Assembly (NCBI RefSeq): GCF_000143415.4
Contig: NW_003314376.1
Location: forward strand, 418,288-482,287
Reading direction: 5' to 3'
Length of the DNA stretch: 64,000 nucleotides
Source of the DNA: Selaginella moellendorffii
Lineage: Eukaryota > Streptophyta > Lycopodiopsida > Selaginellales > Selaginellaceae
Shown: positions 1 to 16,231 of the stretch, piece by piece
How the letters are laid out: every line of letters starts with the position of its first letter
How positions within the stretch are numbered: the first letter of the stretch is position 1
Program-made: the position numbers and the translations under genes
The notes under the pieces: generated by a model
What the model was told of the DNA's origin: nothing
What the model saw: the letters and a program-made list of their open reading frames with translations, nothing else
The model's database searches: none

Positions 1-1263
1 AGAGAACGCGATAAGATCCGGCCTAGCCGCAGCCGCGGAAGAAGAAGGACGACCTCCGAGCACATTCTCATCCAGGTCCTCGGCTAGCTCCTCGTCATCG
101 CCAAGATCCGGCACCACTCTCACCATCCCAATCCCGGGGCTGGAGCTGGACGATCGCAGGCTCGCCATGGACGAGTCCTTGATCAGCAAGCACCCAAACC
201 CGGTGGGATCCGACCCAAAGATCTTGTAAAACGAGCAGATGATGAAATCCGGGCGGAAAAGCGAGAGTCCCAACGATCCCATATCGCGAGGACCCATGGC
301 GGAGACATCGAGCAGCACATCCCAGCGGTGCTTCTCCGCCATAGTCATCCATTGGTACGAGTACTTGGTCCCAGTGATTCGGCTCTGCGTGGGAAAGACA
401 AAGAGCCCCCGCCGCCTACCGCCCGCGGTACCGCCCGCGGTACCGGTCTTCTTCTTGAGCAGCCGACTCCCCTTACCGCGCGTCTTGAGCTCCGCCGCCA
501 GCTGCTCGCCGCACAGCCGCAGCGTCGGCCACCGGAACCGCGCGGCACACGTCCGGCCCCCTGAGCGTACCGCCGCAGTAGTCAACGCCTTGACCGACTC
601 GCTCTCGTGGTCGTAGACCGTGACGAGCTTGGATCTGGCACGGAAGTCGTAGCAATCCGCGACGAGGGCGAATGCCGCGCGCTTGCTGGCGGTGAATACC
701 GCGCTGTACGAGCCGTCGCCCACGTTGAGGTAGTCGAGGACCCTGGATCGGAGCTCCGACTGCAGCGTGTTGGGCTCGGTGGTGGCGAAGGCGGCCTGCG
801 CCGCGAGGCTGCCCGAGGAGCCCGCGGAGACGAGCGAGAAGCTGGATCTCTGGCGCCCGGCGGTGAATCGCTGCGTGAAGGAGAAGAGGCCGAAGCCGCA
901 GTAATCGAAGCACGCCCGGTTGGCGGCGCGGAGGTGGGGGTAGTCGGACTCGCGGGTCTCGTCCACGGCGCTGGTGGATTCGAAGCTCGGGTGCTCGGCC
1001 AGGAAGGACGCCAGCGCCGATTCCAAGCCCGGCAAATCCTCCGCGCGGGTGAACACCGACTTGGGTGTTCTTCGCGATGATGGTGGCGGCGGTCGTGCCG
1101 GTGGGACACTACTACTCTCTCCTTCCTCCTGTTCATCCTCCTCTTCTTCTTTGATCGTTCGCAAATCATCGCTGCCATGATTCTTGGATGATGAGGCTCC
1201 TGGAGAGATCTCTAGATTGGACCCATCATCCGAGTGGTGGAGCTGCCAGAGGAGAGAGGGCAT
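1..1263 (-). CDS. PLP-dependent transferase, molybdenum cofactor sulfurase-like (3' end off window)
   Basis: Open frame of 421 codons on the minus strand from ATG at 1263 with no stop before the window edge, so the C-terminus is missing. The reading matches plant class V aminotransferase-fold proteins related to Mo-cofactor sulfurase: an N-terminal FLAEHPSFEST, then ETRESDYPHLRAANRACFDY and GLFSFTQRF, an acidic low-complexity stretch before them (about residues 35-45), and SFYKIFGSDPTGFGCLL near the left edge. In MOCOS-type proteins the lysine of SFYKIFG forms the PLP Schiff base; here it is about residue 347. The start MPSLLWQL resembles the short N-terminus of Arabidopsis homologues, which supports this ATG. 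True MOCOS activity is not shown: plant relatives of this shape are mostly uncharacterised and lack the MOSC domain. Family call is secure; substrate unknown. Confidence 0.88.
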   Translation of the reverse strand, partial: MPSLLWQLHHSDDGSNLEISPGASSSKNHGSDDLRTIKEEEEDEQEEGESSSVPPARPPPPSSRRTPKSVFTRAEDLPGLESALASFLAEHPSFESTSAVDETRESDYPHLRAANRACFDYCGFGLFSFTQRFTAGRQRSSFSLVSAGSSGSLAAQAAFATTEPNTLQSELRSRVLDYLNVGDGSYSAVFTASKRAAFALVADCYDFRARSKLVTVYDHESESVKALTTAAVRSGGRTCAARFRWPTLRLCGEQLAAELKTRGKGSRLLKKKTGTAGGTAGGRRRGLFVFPTQSRITGTKYSYQWMTMAEKHRWDVLLDVSAMGPRDMGSLGLSLFRPDFIICSFYKIFGSDPTGFGCLLIKDSSMASLRSSSSSPGIGMVRVVPDLGDDEELAEDLDENVLGGRPSSSAAAARPDLIAFS

Positions 1264-1372
1264 GGTGAGCTCTCTTCTTCTTCCTTCTCTTCTTCCTGGG
1301 ATCTGGATCGATGATAATCATGCGCAAGGAGCTAGACCCAAGACCAAGATCGATCGATCTGGATGTGGGCAC

Positions 1373-1471
1373 TTACCAAAAGGCGTCCCGGAGCCATAGA
1401 CCGAGCACCACGCTCGCAATGCCGTAGCCCACCAGTCGCTGTCCCAGCATCATTTCATCTACAGCCTCCAT
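1373..1471 (-). other. 32-codon ORF ending at a consensus 5' splice donor, upstream of the MOCOS-like gene
   Basis: A minus-strand ATG at 1471 opens MEAVDEMMLGQRLVGYGIAS and continues to a hydrophobic end at DAFW. The stop codon overlaps a textbook donor, G|GTAAGTG, at 1377/1376. Joined to the main gene the phase does not fit any acceptor I could find, so it is either a 5'-leader exon with an upstream ORF, or the first exon of something else. It may be chance. Confidence 0.25.
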
Positions 1472-2394
1472 CTTCCTCCGGGAAGAAGAAATCCCAATGC
1501 GCAGTAGAAATCTCTCTTTTGCTCGCTTGTGTCGTGTGTGTCGCGTGATCCAGACAGTACCAAGAGGGAAGAAGAAGAAAAAAGGGTTGACTCTTTCCAG
1601 ATGCTTGGCGACGTACGCGTCTACAGCGAATTGGGCGATGCGCTGTTCTAGTCAGTCATTTGGGAGGAGCTCTTCGATTCCCAGAAATCCCATCCATTTC
1701 TTGCGACTGCTGTGCATAGTTCCTTAGTGGATGATGATGCTGCTAGTGATGATCATATATCCCATAAAATCAAATCACCGCTCTGCTCAATCTCACTCTT
1801 TTTTGGCGGCTATGCGAGCGAGCAAGAAGAAAGAAGGAGCTATCCCTTGTTGGGCTTTTAGCTTGGATTCATCCTGGCTATGGTAGCTCTCCTCTAGCCT
1901 AGCATCAACCAAAGCCAAATTTTTTTGTCAAAACCTATCCTCTCCTCCAGGAGCAAGCAAGGAGCGATGCAAGCGTTGGCTGGCTGAAAGTGGCTCCTCT
2001 GTTTCTCATCACTTTCACAGCCTCGCGAGACAATGTCGTTGTTTAATTGCTAACTATCCAAACAGTTCCAGGACTGTACAGCGATCGGACGCACGCCCAA
2101 CACCCACCCGGAAGAAATCGGGAAAAAAGAAAACCATTCTTTGCGTGAGTGGTGATGATCTAGGCCTAGATGATCCAACACCCAGAGTTTTTCGTTAAAA
2201 ATTCGAGCTTGGAGCCATCGCTCTCGCGGCAATTCAATGCAAAGGTGAAAGGGCAGGACCCTTTTCTTCCTTGCGTGTTGTTACTGCCCATTCTGCGGTG
2301 AATTTAATGCTCCTCGCGCTGAGCATTCAACACCGTAACAGTCCCTGGAATTAGGGTTCTTGAGAGAAATTTAAATTTTACTACTAAGTAATGG
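1472..2394. other. Intergenic, divergent 5' regions
   Basis: Lies between the start of the minus-strand MOCOS-like gene and the start of the plus-strand PPR gene, so it should hold both promoters. It contains A/G-rich and C/T-rich runs but no reading frame, repeat or recognisable motif I could support. Confidence 0.5.
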
Positions 2395-3939
2395 ATGCCA
2401 TTGCCGGGGCATTTGGATCGCGTCTACGAGCACCTGGCCTCGATCGTGAGGGCATGCGGCAGTTCCAGGGATCTCATCGCGGGGAAGCGCATCCACGCCC
2501 ACATCGCCGATGCCAATCTCGGGAACTACCGCTTCCTCGCCAATCTCCTGGTGGAGATGTATGGCAAGTGTGGCAGCCTCCACGACGCGCGGCGCGTCTT
2601 CGATTCCATTCACTCGCCCAACATCTTCTCGTGGAATTTGCTCGTGGTGGCGTATACCCAGAATGGCCATCTCCGCGAGGCTCGCCAGTGCTTTGAGAAC
2701 ATGCCCGGGAAGAACGTTGTGTGCTGGACTGGGCTGATCACAGCAAATGCCCAGTCGGGGTATGTTTTGTCTGCGAGGAGCGTCTTTGAAAAGATGCCGC
2801 AAAGAAATCGCGTCACCTGGACCGCCATGGTGTGGTGTCTAGTGAACGCTGGCGATGTGATCGAAGCAAAAATGTTGTTTGATTCGATGCCGGAGCGCGA
2901 CCACTTTGCTTGGAACGCGATGATTCAAGCATTTGCCAAGATGGGCGATCTTGATCGAGTGAAAGACGTGTTTTGGAAGATCCCAGGTCTCAGCTCTGTG
3001 GTGTGGAACAACATGATATCGGCTTTCATCCAAAACAGGTGTTTGATCCAAGCAGAGCTGCTGTTTATAGAGATTCCCGAGCGAGACGTCGTGACATGGA
3101 CGTCGATGATTCATGCATTTGCCACGAATGGAGATCTGGATCAGGCAAAGTTGGTGTTTAATCGAGCGCCCCAGCGGAGCTTGATCTCCTGGAATGCAAT
3201 GCTGGCAGCTCTTGCGAGCCATGATCATCAGAGCAACGCTACAAGTTCCAGCAGCCTCGAGGAAGTAGAATCTATGTTTGCGAGGATGCCAGAGAGGAAC
3301 TCTCTGTCATGGGCGACGCTGCTATCAGCAGTAACTCGCGATTGGAATGCCGCCAAAGCCACGAAAATCTTCGACAAGATGCCGCAGTGGAACTTGCCGG
3401 CATGGAACTGTCTCCTCCAGTGCCACGTCCAAAATGGTCAGCTCCGCCATGGAAGATCCATCTTCAATCGCATGCCCGAGCACGATTTATCGTCTTGGAA
3501 CACCATTATCATGGCCAACGCGACGCAAACAAGTGGCGACTCCATCGCCCTCTTCCAGATGATGCAGCTCGAGGGGATTTCTCCGGACGAGATCACATTC
3601 ACTGGAATTCTCTCGTCGTGCACTTATGCGGGACGGGTCGAGAAAGCGCAGCATTTCTTCCAATCCATGCCTGGAGACTTTGGCCTGGCACCGATTCTCC
3701 CACACCATGGCTCCTTGATCGATCTGCTTGGAGGGGCTGGTTTGCTGGAGCGAGCTCGAGAAGTGGCCGAAGCAGCAGCGATCTCGCTCGATGGACGCGC
3801 TTGGACGACTTTGCTGCGATCTTGCAGCACTCATGGCGATGCTCACTACGCCGAGATAGCGGCGGATCGAGCAGCGATGCTAGAGCCAGAGAGCTCGGCA
3901 ACTTACTCGCTTCTCAGGAGCCTGGACATTTCCCAGTGA
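2395..3939 (+). CDS. PLS-class pentatricopeptide repeat protein, 514 aa, no DYW
   Basis: Single-exon gene. After a short leader the protein is a tandem of 31-36 residue PPR motifs, many of the short S type with the signature VxWNxMIxAFxxxGxLxxAxxxF (for example FSWNLLVVAYTQNGHL, FAWNAMIQAFAKMGDL). A longer P/L-like motif follows (ISPDEITFTGILSSCTYAGR) and the end resembles a shortened E1 motif (LEPESSATYSLLRSLDISQ). There is no E+ or DYW domain, so if it is an editing factor it would need a separate deaminase. PPR proteins bind organelle transcripts one base per motif. Start chosen at 2395 because ATG at 2392 is out of frame. No clear transit peptide precedes the first repeat. Target RNA unknown. 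Confidence 0.9.
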   Translation: MPLPGHLDRVYEHLASIVRACGSSRDLIAGKRIHAHIADANLGNYRFLANLLVEMYGKCGSLHDARRVFDSIHSPNIFSWNLLVVAYTQNGHLREARQCFENMPGKNVVCWTGLITANAQSGYVLSARSVFEKMPQRNRVTWTAMVWCLVNAGDVIEAKMLFDSMPERDHFAWNAMIQAFAKMGDLDRVKDVFWKIPGLSSVVWNNMISAFIQNRCLIQAELLFIEIPERDVVTWTSMIHAFATNGDLDQAKLVFNRAPQRSLISWNAMLAALASHDHQSNATSSSSLEEVESMFARMPERNSLSWATLLSAVTRDWNAAKATKIFDKMPQWNLPAWNCLLQCHVQNGQLRHGRSIFNRMPEHDLSSWNTIIMANATQTSGDSIALFQMMQLEGISPDEITFTGILSSCTYAGRVEKAQHFFQSMPGDFGLAPILPHHGSLIDLLGGAGLLERAREVAEAAAISLDGRAWTTLLRSCSTHGDAHYAEIAADRAAMLEPESSATYSLLRSLDISQ

Positions 3940-4003
3940 CTTGAAAAGTTCGTTGTTGGATTGGAATTTTATTCTTGAATGGTGGCATGGTGGGAAGAAA
4001 CTT

Positions 4004-5750
4004 TTACTCTCTTTGATCGTGATCGATTATGGCTTTTCCAACATATCTGTGTGGTTGATACTCTGTCAAAAATCTCGGTGGAGGGAAGTGAAAAAATGAT
4101 AGCATACCTTCCAAGCATCATCAAGGTGGCTTGTGGATTGGTTCCAGGCGAGACATGGAAAACGCTACCATCAAGAACGCGTAAGTTTCGTATGCCAATT
4201 ACCTTGAAGCTGGAATCCACCACCTTGTTTACCAGGCAGCCACCATGGAAGTGATACAAAGTCACGACCTTTCTCTTGCAATAATCCGCAAGAGTGTTGT
4301 TGATAGCCAACGCGCTTGAATTCCTCCTGCTGGGAAAACTCACCGTTCCTCCGGATGGGAGTGACTGATTGTCATATCGGAAAGGTTTGTAAGCGTTTGA
4401 GAGCAATGCTTTCTCGATTGCGTCCACTCCTCCAATGCAAACTTGCAAATCCCTTGGCTCTTGGAAATAGTTGAAACTTACAACCGGATCATCATCCACA
4501 TTCGTTGTGGCCAAGTAGAGTTCTCCCGTGGAAGCTGGGCCATTGACCTTCTCAGAAACGAAGGTAGCATTTGGCCCTCGCACTCCGCCGCTGCCAGCTT
4601 CGATATAGCTTCCAAAGGACGTGATCCCGACGCTCAAGCTCGTGGAGACCTCGACGTAAGATGGCGATGGCACGACCAGGGAAATGGCTGGATTGTCTGC
4701 CATATGTTTTCCAACCTCTGGAAAATCCTTGATCACCTTGATGCCTTTGGATCGAAGATGGTTTCCAGGCCCGATTCCACTTAGCATTAGAAGCTGCGGA
4801 CTTGCGATCGCACCAGCACAAAGAATGACTTCGCTAGATTCTTTTCCAGGATGAGAAAGGAAAGCCTTCCGGATCCGGCCAAGCTCGTCTTTAAACTCGA
4901 CTCCATACGTTCTTGGCGACAAACCTGATCGTGCTCAAGGTTCTTGTCAACTATACAATGTGAACTTGATCACAAACCTTGAGAGAAGAGAACTCGTAGT
5001 ACTGTTGCATGAAGGAGGACCTTGATATTGCTTGGATTTGCATAGACAAAGAGGTTTGAAGCTGGCCTCCGGGAGCCGGATTGATCAAAAATACTTCCAA
5101 AAGTTTTAGTTCCAACCAAGTGATCATACGTTGCATTGTTGTCCGGTGTGATCCCAGCTTGGAGCAGCGATGCCCGGAACGCTCTCTGGTAAGGCCCGAG
5201 TTGATTTGGAATGGAAGCCACAACACTCTCGACCCAGCGATAGGACTGGTCCACCAGGCAAGGATTCAAACCCAGAGCGGAGATGAAAGATTGCTCGGCG
5301 TGAGAATAGATCCCGGCATTTACGCTAGATCCTCCTCCAAGAACTCGAGCTCTCCTGTTTCTTACCCCTTCGCTGGAGAAGAAGACTTGGAGTGGCGATT
5401 GTGGCCCAACGTCGGCGAGAATCGCTCCAAAGTTCTCGATCCTAGAGATGTTTGGATTGCCGTATGGTGATGCTCCTCTCTCGAGCACGAGAACTTTGTA
5501 TTTAGTCGAGAGCGTTGCCGCGAGGGGCGAGCCAGTGGTTCCGCCGCCCACGATTATGTAGTCATAGCCAAGCAAATCGGAGCTCGAGACAGTGGTGGCT
5601 TCTTGTATGAAACTAAAAGGGGGATTGGAAGCTACTGTTGCACATGGAAACGAAAGATTTTAAGAAACGCTGTACTAAAACGTTTTCTGGAATACCTGAT
5701 GATGAAGAGCTCCAAAAGACAAGCGCCACAAAGGAAAGAACTATGATCAT
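4004..5750 (-). CDS. HOTHEAD-like GMC oxidoreductase, 4 exons, 523 aa
   Basis: complement(join(4004..4046,4108..4924,4978..5634,5696..5750)), read from splice sites and phases that agree throughout. Introns are 61, 53 and 61 nt. Exon 1 encodes a signal peptide (MIIVLSFVALVFWSSSSS). Exon 2 begins VASNPPFSFIQEAT and carries the FAD-binding GGGTTG at about residues 48-53 and the GMC block RARVLGGGSSVNAG. Exon 3 holds the second GMC signature (GAIASPQLLMLSGIGP), the active-site HFHGG and PGTNPQATLMMLGR. The last small exon ends RYVGKAIIDHDQRE, as in HOTHEAD relatives. Read without the last intron, the frame would run on to 3969 with an unrelated tail, so the spliced end is preferred. In Arabidopsis HOTHEAD acts in cuticle long-chain fatty acid oxidation and organ separation; the substrate here is unknown. 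Slightly shorter than HOTHEAD. Confidence 0.92.
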
Positions 5751-7538
5751 CTTCTGTTCACAGCTCAAAAGTCTCAGAAAATTTCTAGAACAGTGAGGTG
5801 AATGAATTGGAGAATTCAATCTCTTTCTGATCATATTCCTACGCTGGTCGAACATATGAATTTTTTTCTTTGACTTCCTCGTTTTCTTTGAAAAATTAGG
5901 ATCATGAGCATAACTATGCATGACCACCTCACATTTTACACGTTCCCTTTTAAATTAATAGGCTATTTGAATGTTATTGAATTGATAAATCAGAATAATA
6001 TTGCTGCATGTTTCGTTGCAGCTTTGCTTATCTATTTAAAAATTATTTATTGTAATATATTTTCTATAGTATATATTTTTATCAATTATTATCTGAAAAT
6101 TTATATTTATTTTGGACATAACCAGAAACAACAAAAATAAGATATAAGTTTTACAAAATAAGTTTTCAGAATTAAGTTTAAAAGTAAATCGAGTATAAAT
6201 ATTCAATAATTAGTGCTTTATTAGAAATAAAGAACATTTGCTTCCCACCCATTGTTTATAAATCCATATATTAAATCAATTTAAAGTTTTTAGTAGTTTT
6301 TTTACAAATAAAATAAAGACTTGATTTTGCCTTTTTTGGTAGTTTGAAATTAAAACAATCCTCTTCTATCCTTGGAAATGCTTTTTGATCAAGATCCATA
6401 ATTAAGGTTAATATTAAAAATAGAACTATTATTTATTTTATTCTATTCTTATTTTCAAAGTATATATAGAATTATTTATTTAACAATAATTGTTTTTGGG
6501 ATTTCTTATTTTATCTATATAATTTTAATCATGTTACTATAGTATTGCTAAGAACTATTTATTTTGGAAACAATTTGTTACTATAGCTAAAATAAAATAG
6601 TTTAGCTGGTTATAGCATATAACTATGAATTTGAAAGTTTAAACTCTTTTTCAATGATTAATTTTTTTTATAAACTTGAAAGTTTAAACTCTTTTTTAGG
6701 AATTATCTATATTTTTTATGTTAATTTTATATGTCACTATAATAATCACTAAGCTCTATTTATCTATTTTAGCACTTCTGTAAAGTGTGTGGACCAAAAT
6801 TAACTCACCTATGCCCAGTGGATATAATTGTCAGAAACATAAATCTTTTGGAGTAAAATAACTTTGAGAATTTATTATATCACTATTTATTTAATTAAAG
6901 TAAATTATTATTAATCATAAAGTCAAACGCTTAAACCCTTCCCACCTTTTGAACTTAACTATAATAATTCATAACATGATATAAATTTTTCTTTGTTTTG
7001 TTAATTATTGGTTTCCTTAAACAAATCTGTAAGGGGTGGTAATGAAGATATCGAAGGATATTCTACTATCTAACAATTGTTATTCATTTAGATTAATTTA
7101 TAAACATATTTATAATTAATAAAATTTCCTAAACACTTCCTACTATAAAACAAACCAAGCATTGCTGCATTATTTTGAAATTGTCACTATTAAAAACTAT
7201 ACCAAGTAATTATGGTTTTTTGTCTCTATTAAATATTTCAAATTATCACTTTTAAAATACTAAAGAATTAAATTGTCGTTTCTTTTTATAATTATTTTGA
7301 AATTAATTGCAAGTTATGTATAGCTCTAAGGTTTAAATTCTTAAGAATGATCTAAAACCCTCTTTTATAGTAATTTGTGATAGTTAAATACGTTCAACTC
7401 GTGGATATGATGGTGTTCCTGGAAAAGAAGTGTAATGCTACAAGAATACGATCGAGCTCATGCCCCAAAATGCTTTTGTAATCGTTTATTGACGTCAAGA
7501 AGAAAATCTAGATTTTGACACCACGGCCATTAGGGTTT
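5751..7538. other. AT-rich intergenic region
   Basis: About 1.8 kb, strongly AT-rich, with no convincing gene on either strand. It contains a short repeated phrase (GAAAGTTTAAACTC at about 6633 and 6678) but no LTR, tRNA or terminal inverted repeat that I can support. The first few hundred bases should contain the HOTHEAD-like promoter and the last few hundred the promoter of the DYW gene. Confidence 0.5.
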
Positions 7539-9868
7539 ATGGTTTGTGGCAAGAAGGCGTGCGCGATCCCAGGTAGGATTTCTCTTTCTCTCGCTCTCTG
7601 CGATCGATCGCATTGTGGTTGGATCTTTCTCTCAGGTGCGCTAGATTTTGATCAGGTTCTGCTGTCTTCTCGCGATACTTGCATTTCGGGTCCTCGATCG
7701 GCGCCAAGAGCGCGCTGCGCAAGATCACCGCTGCCGAGGAGGGGGCGCAGTACAATCTGGAATGGCTCAACAAGGTACTCGAGGGATTGGACAGGAATGT
7801 GATTCGTGGGAGGGGCGAGAGGGATTACTTCCTCTACATTGTCCGCCTGTGTACCCGGCTCAAGGCGCTGGTGGCTGGGAGGAGAATCCACGAGCAGCTC
7901 GTCCAGATGGGGATTGCCGAGCAGCTCCCGCTCGCCAAATTCATCGTCCAGATGTATCTCAGCTGTGGGAGCCTCGATGAGGCGCGCAATCTCTTCGATT
8001 TGCTGCCTTCCAAGGATGTTGGTATGTGGACCGCGGTGATAGCGGCCTATGCCAAGTATGGGAGATGGCAGGAAGCGATCAAACTCTTCGAGACAATGGA
8101 AAGTAGGACGGGTCCGGCAAAGGCGACTTACTTCGCGGTGATGAAATCCTTCGCCAGTGCCGAGTCTCTGGCGGGTGCCAGGCTTGTTCACAGCAGGATA
8201 GTCGAGCTTGGGGCTGAGAACGATGATCTTGTCCGTGCGGCGCTGATAGAAATGTATGGGAGGTGTGGCAGCTTGGAAGAGGCTTGGAGCATCTTCAGTA
8301 GCAGTGTGGCTGGTGATGGAGGTCCTCACAGCGTTTTGGTGTGGAACGCTATCATCTCAGCTTCCTTCCAGAATGGTCAGCTCAAGGGGTCGCTGGAACT
8401 CTTTTGGAAGATGCGAAGGCAGGGAGTGAGGCCGGATAGCTTGACTTTGGCTACTGCTTTAGATACCTGTGCTGCGAGTGGGAATTTGCACGAAGGCAGG
8501 GTGGTGGCCGAGCTCGTCACCGTTTATGGCCTCCAGAGCAACGATCTCGTCAACTCTTCGCTGGTACATATGTATGGCAAGTGTGGAAGCTTGGATGATG
8601 CTCGGAGAGTGTTCGACGGGATGGCTCACAGGGGTCCGGTGGTTTGGAGCAAGATGATAGCCGCGTACAGCGAGCACGGCCATTGCAGCGAAGCCTTTGT
8701 CTTGCTGAAAGAGATGGAGTCCGCAAAGATGGTGGCTGATGCTAGTAGCTGCGTGGCATTTCTGCAAGCTTGCGGGAGTCTCCTGGCTCTGGAAGCGGGG
8801 CAAGAGGTTCATGGCTGGATAACAATGAAAGGCCTTGAGCAAGATGTTTTCGTGGGCAACGCACTCGTGGACATGTATGGAAAGTGTGGCAGTGTTGAGG
8901 AAGCCTGGGCGGTGTTTGACAATATGAAGGAGAAGAACTGGTTCTCGTGGAACTTCATGGTGGAAGCGTACTGCTCTTCAGGCTACAGCACCGAGGCTAT
9001 ACAGGTGTTCTTACAGATGCTACAGGAAGGTGTGAAGCCAAACGCCAAGACATTTACGAGTGTCTTGGTTGCATGCGGGCATGCTGGTTTCATACGAGAA
9101 GGGATTCTCCATCTTGTCTACATGAGCAGTGACTACGACGTGGTTCCGATAGCCGAGCACTATGCCTGCGCAGTCGGCCTCCTCGGACGATCTGGCTGGG
9201 TGAAAGAAGCCGAGGAGTATGTCAAGAAGCTGCCAGATGCCGAGGCTCCCGTCTGGGACGCTCTAGTTACGGCGTGCAGGATACACGGAGATTTGGATCG
9301 AGGAAGATCTGCTGCTGAAAGCTTACTGGAGTGTAGTCCACACGCGGCTAGATCTTATGCTGTTGTCGCTGGCCTTTACAATGCTCTCGCAAGATCGGAT
9401 GATGCTGCCAGAGTCCGAGAAACAATGACCAGCAAAGGCTTGACAGAAGAACGCGTGACAAGCTCAATTTTGGTCGGGAATACCACTTGTCACGAGTTCA
9501 TCACTGCTGACACAAGACACAAGAGGATACAGGGGATACATGCCGAGCTAGAGGACCTGGGGCAGAGAATAGCAAAGGATGGCTATGCTCCCGATGCGAG
9601 CAAGCTGCTTATGCACGAGAGAGCTGAAGAACAGAGACAGGAATCGCTGTTTTATCATAGCGAGAGACTTGCTGTTGGCTTGGGAGCCATCAAAATTCGG
9701 GGAGATTGTCCTCTCAGGATTATCAGGAACTTCAGGATGTGCGCTGACTGTCACACGGCCATCAAGTTTATGTCCAAGGCGATGGGCAGAACAATCATCT
9801 TGAGAGATGGAAGCAGCCAGCTTCATCGTTTCGTGGATGGTCACTGTGCGTGCCGAGATTATTGGTGA
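7539..9868 (+). CDS. PLS-DYW pentatricopeptide repeat protein (RNA editing factor), 748 aa
   Basis: join(7539..7572,7656..9868). The 34-nt first exon (MVCGKKACAIP) ends in phase 1 at a GTAGGA donor. The 83-nt intron ends TTTTGATCAG and restores the frame (GSAVFSRYLHFGSSIGAKSA), giving a plausible organellar transit peptide. About a dozen P, L and S motifs follow (repeated MYGKCGSLDDARRVFD), then E-like motifs and a complete DYW domain. The cytidine-deaminase signature is present: YHSERLAVG, then CADCH, then HRFVDGHCACRDYW at the C-terminus. DYW domains carry out C-to-U editing in plastids and mitochondria. The PG box normally seen as GCSWIEV before the DYW domain is poorly conserved here (SSILVGNTTCHEFI). 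Editing site unknown. Confidence 0.93.
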
Positions 9869-10063
9869 TTCTACTCAGGTATGGACTTTTACTTCTAAGC
9901 TTTAGTCGGGCTGGACTGACTTTGCAGGTCCGTTTGAGATTTTCCTTTTGACAACTCGTGTCCATTTTTTTGAGGCAAGACTTTTTTTATAAGTTCTGGT
10001 GACTTTGATGTGTTCGTGTTGTTCTTGGGTTTAGGGTTTAAAGGAGCACACGCACAATGCGAA

Positions 10064-14984
<4,921 letters not shown>

Positions 14985-15589
14985 CGAGAGAGTATCATCC
15001 CTGTAAGATACTATGGCGAAAATGGTGTTGCGTGAAAAAAAGTCCATACATATGGTAGTCTATGATATTGGACATCCTCTATGTGAGATTTGGGATTTCT
15101 TGAAATTATATGACCAGCCTAGAATTTCTAAAATTCATTGACTTTAGGTCTCTATAATTAAGAGCCCCTCTTCTAATTCCAATTGAAAAATCTTCTTTGC
15201 ATTTTCAAATTTCAACAAGGGCTGAGGAGTTTGAGAGAGCAATTTCAATTGTAAATAGCTATGTAATAATTGTAAAAGTAATGCATAAAATTCTATGGCT
15301 TAAAATTTCATGTTATATACTGTAATTTATTGAGATTGAAAAACAGTTTGTACCACTAATATAATCTTTTACAATCTTTTCTTTTTTAGCAAATTGAAGG
15401 ATTTTTTCCAAGATCTGCTAAATATAGAGATTTTTTCTATATCTACAAAACCAAAATTTAGTTTAATAAAGGATCAAGAATAGCACATATGAATTAAGAG
15501 TTAAACTTTAAACCCATTACACTATGAAACAAGAGTTTGGTGTGCACTCAATATCTTTTATAAGCACTAACTCTTACATGCAAAATAAT
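14985..15589. other. AT-rich intergenic, 3' flank of prolyl-tRNA synthetase gene
   Basis: AT-rich sequence between the synthetase stop codon and the first recognisable LTR-derived sequence. No open frame or repeat that I can defend. Confidence 0.4.
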
Positions 15590-16231
15590 GTTAGATTGAG
15601 TCTAACACAATCTTAGTATACTGGTGGCTTAAGGTACCCTACTGACTAAAGCAATATAAATTTGAGCTTAGACTCAATAAAACAAAAAGTGATTTAATCT
15701 AGTGGAAGCTAAACTAATGTTTTAAATGGTTAACCATGCTTCCAACCACTATTCTTATTAACCCTCCACAATAACTCTCCCTCTAGCTCCTTGCCCCCTT
15801 CTTTAAGGAATGCATGTTTTGGGCTTTCACCCCACTTTTAAAAGTATATCTAGACATTTATTATAAATAGCATATAGATTTGGAATAAGAATAACACATG
15901 GGGTATGATAGTGAAAGTGTTTAGTGGACATAGTAAATTATCATGTAGCGATATTAAGAAAGTAAACTCAATACATAAGGGTTTTTGCCAAGCTAGTACA
16001 AGACAAAACAAAAGAAAACTAATAAGCTAGGCTAAGTATGTTTAGCTAAATAGACACTTAAGAATTCCTTCTCTATGTTTATTTAGCCAAGTACAAAGCT
16101 AAGTCCAATTTACTAATATGACAAAAAGGGCTGATAAAGAGAGCCAATATGCTGTTATAGCAATGAAAAAGGTGTGTTTATAAGGATTGACTAATAAATA
16201 TCTTTCGACACCTGAAGTCACATTTATAATA
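15590..16231 (-). repeat. Decayed 3' LTR of a minus-strand Ty3/gypsy element
   Basis: Aligns by eye, with many C-to-T and G-to-A differences, to the better preserved solo LTR at 25326-26493. Shared phrases include the GGCTTTCACCCC run, GACACTT/GACATTTATTATAAATA, GGTATGATAGTGA, TAAATTATCATGTAGCGATATT, and the end GAAGTCACATTTATAATA. The LTR boundary at 16231 is followed on the plus strand by CTTTACCCCCCTTA, the complement of a purine-rich tract, which is where the polypurine tract of a minus-strand element should be. The left border is approximate. Confidence 0.6.

Noticed and set aside
3969-4107. Read-through C-terminus of the GMC oxidoreductase
   Set aside because: A GTATGC donor and a CACACAG acceptor in phase give the family-typical RYVGKAI ending, while the read-through tail matches nothing.
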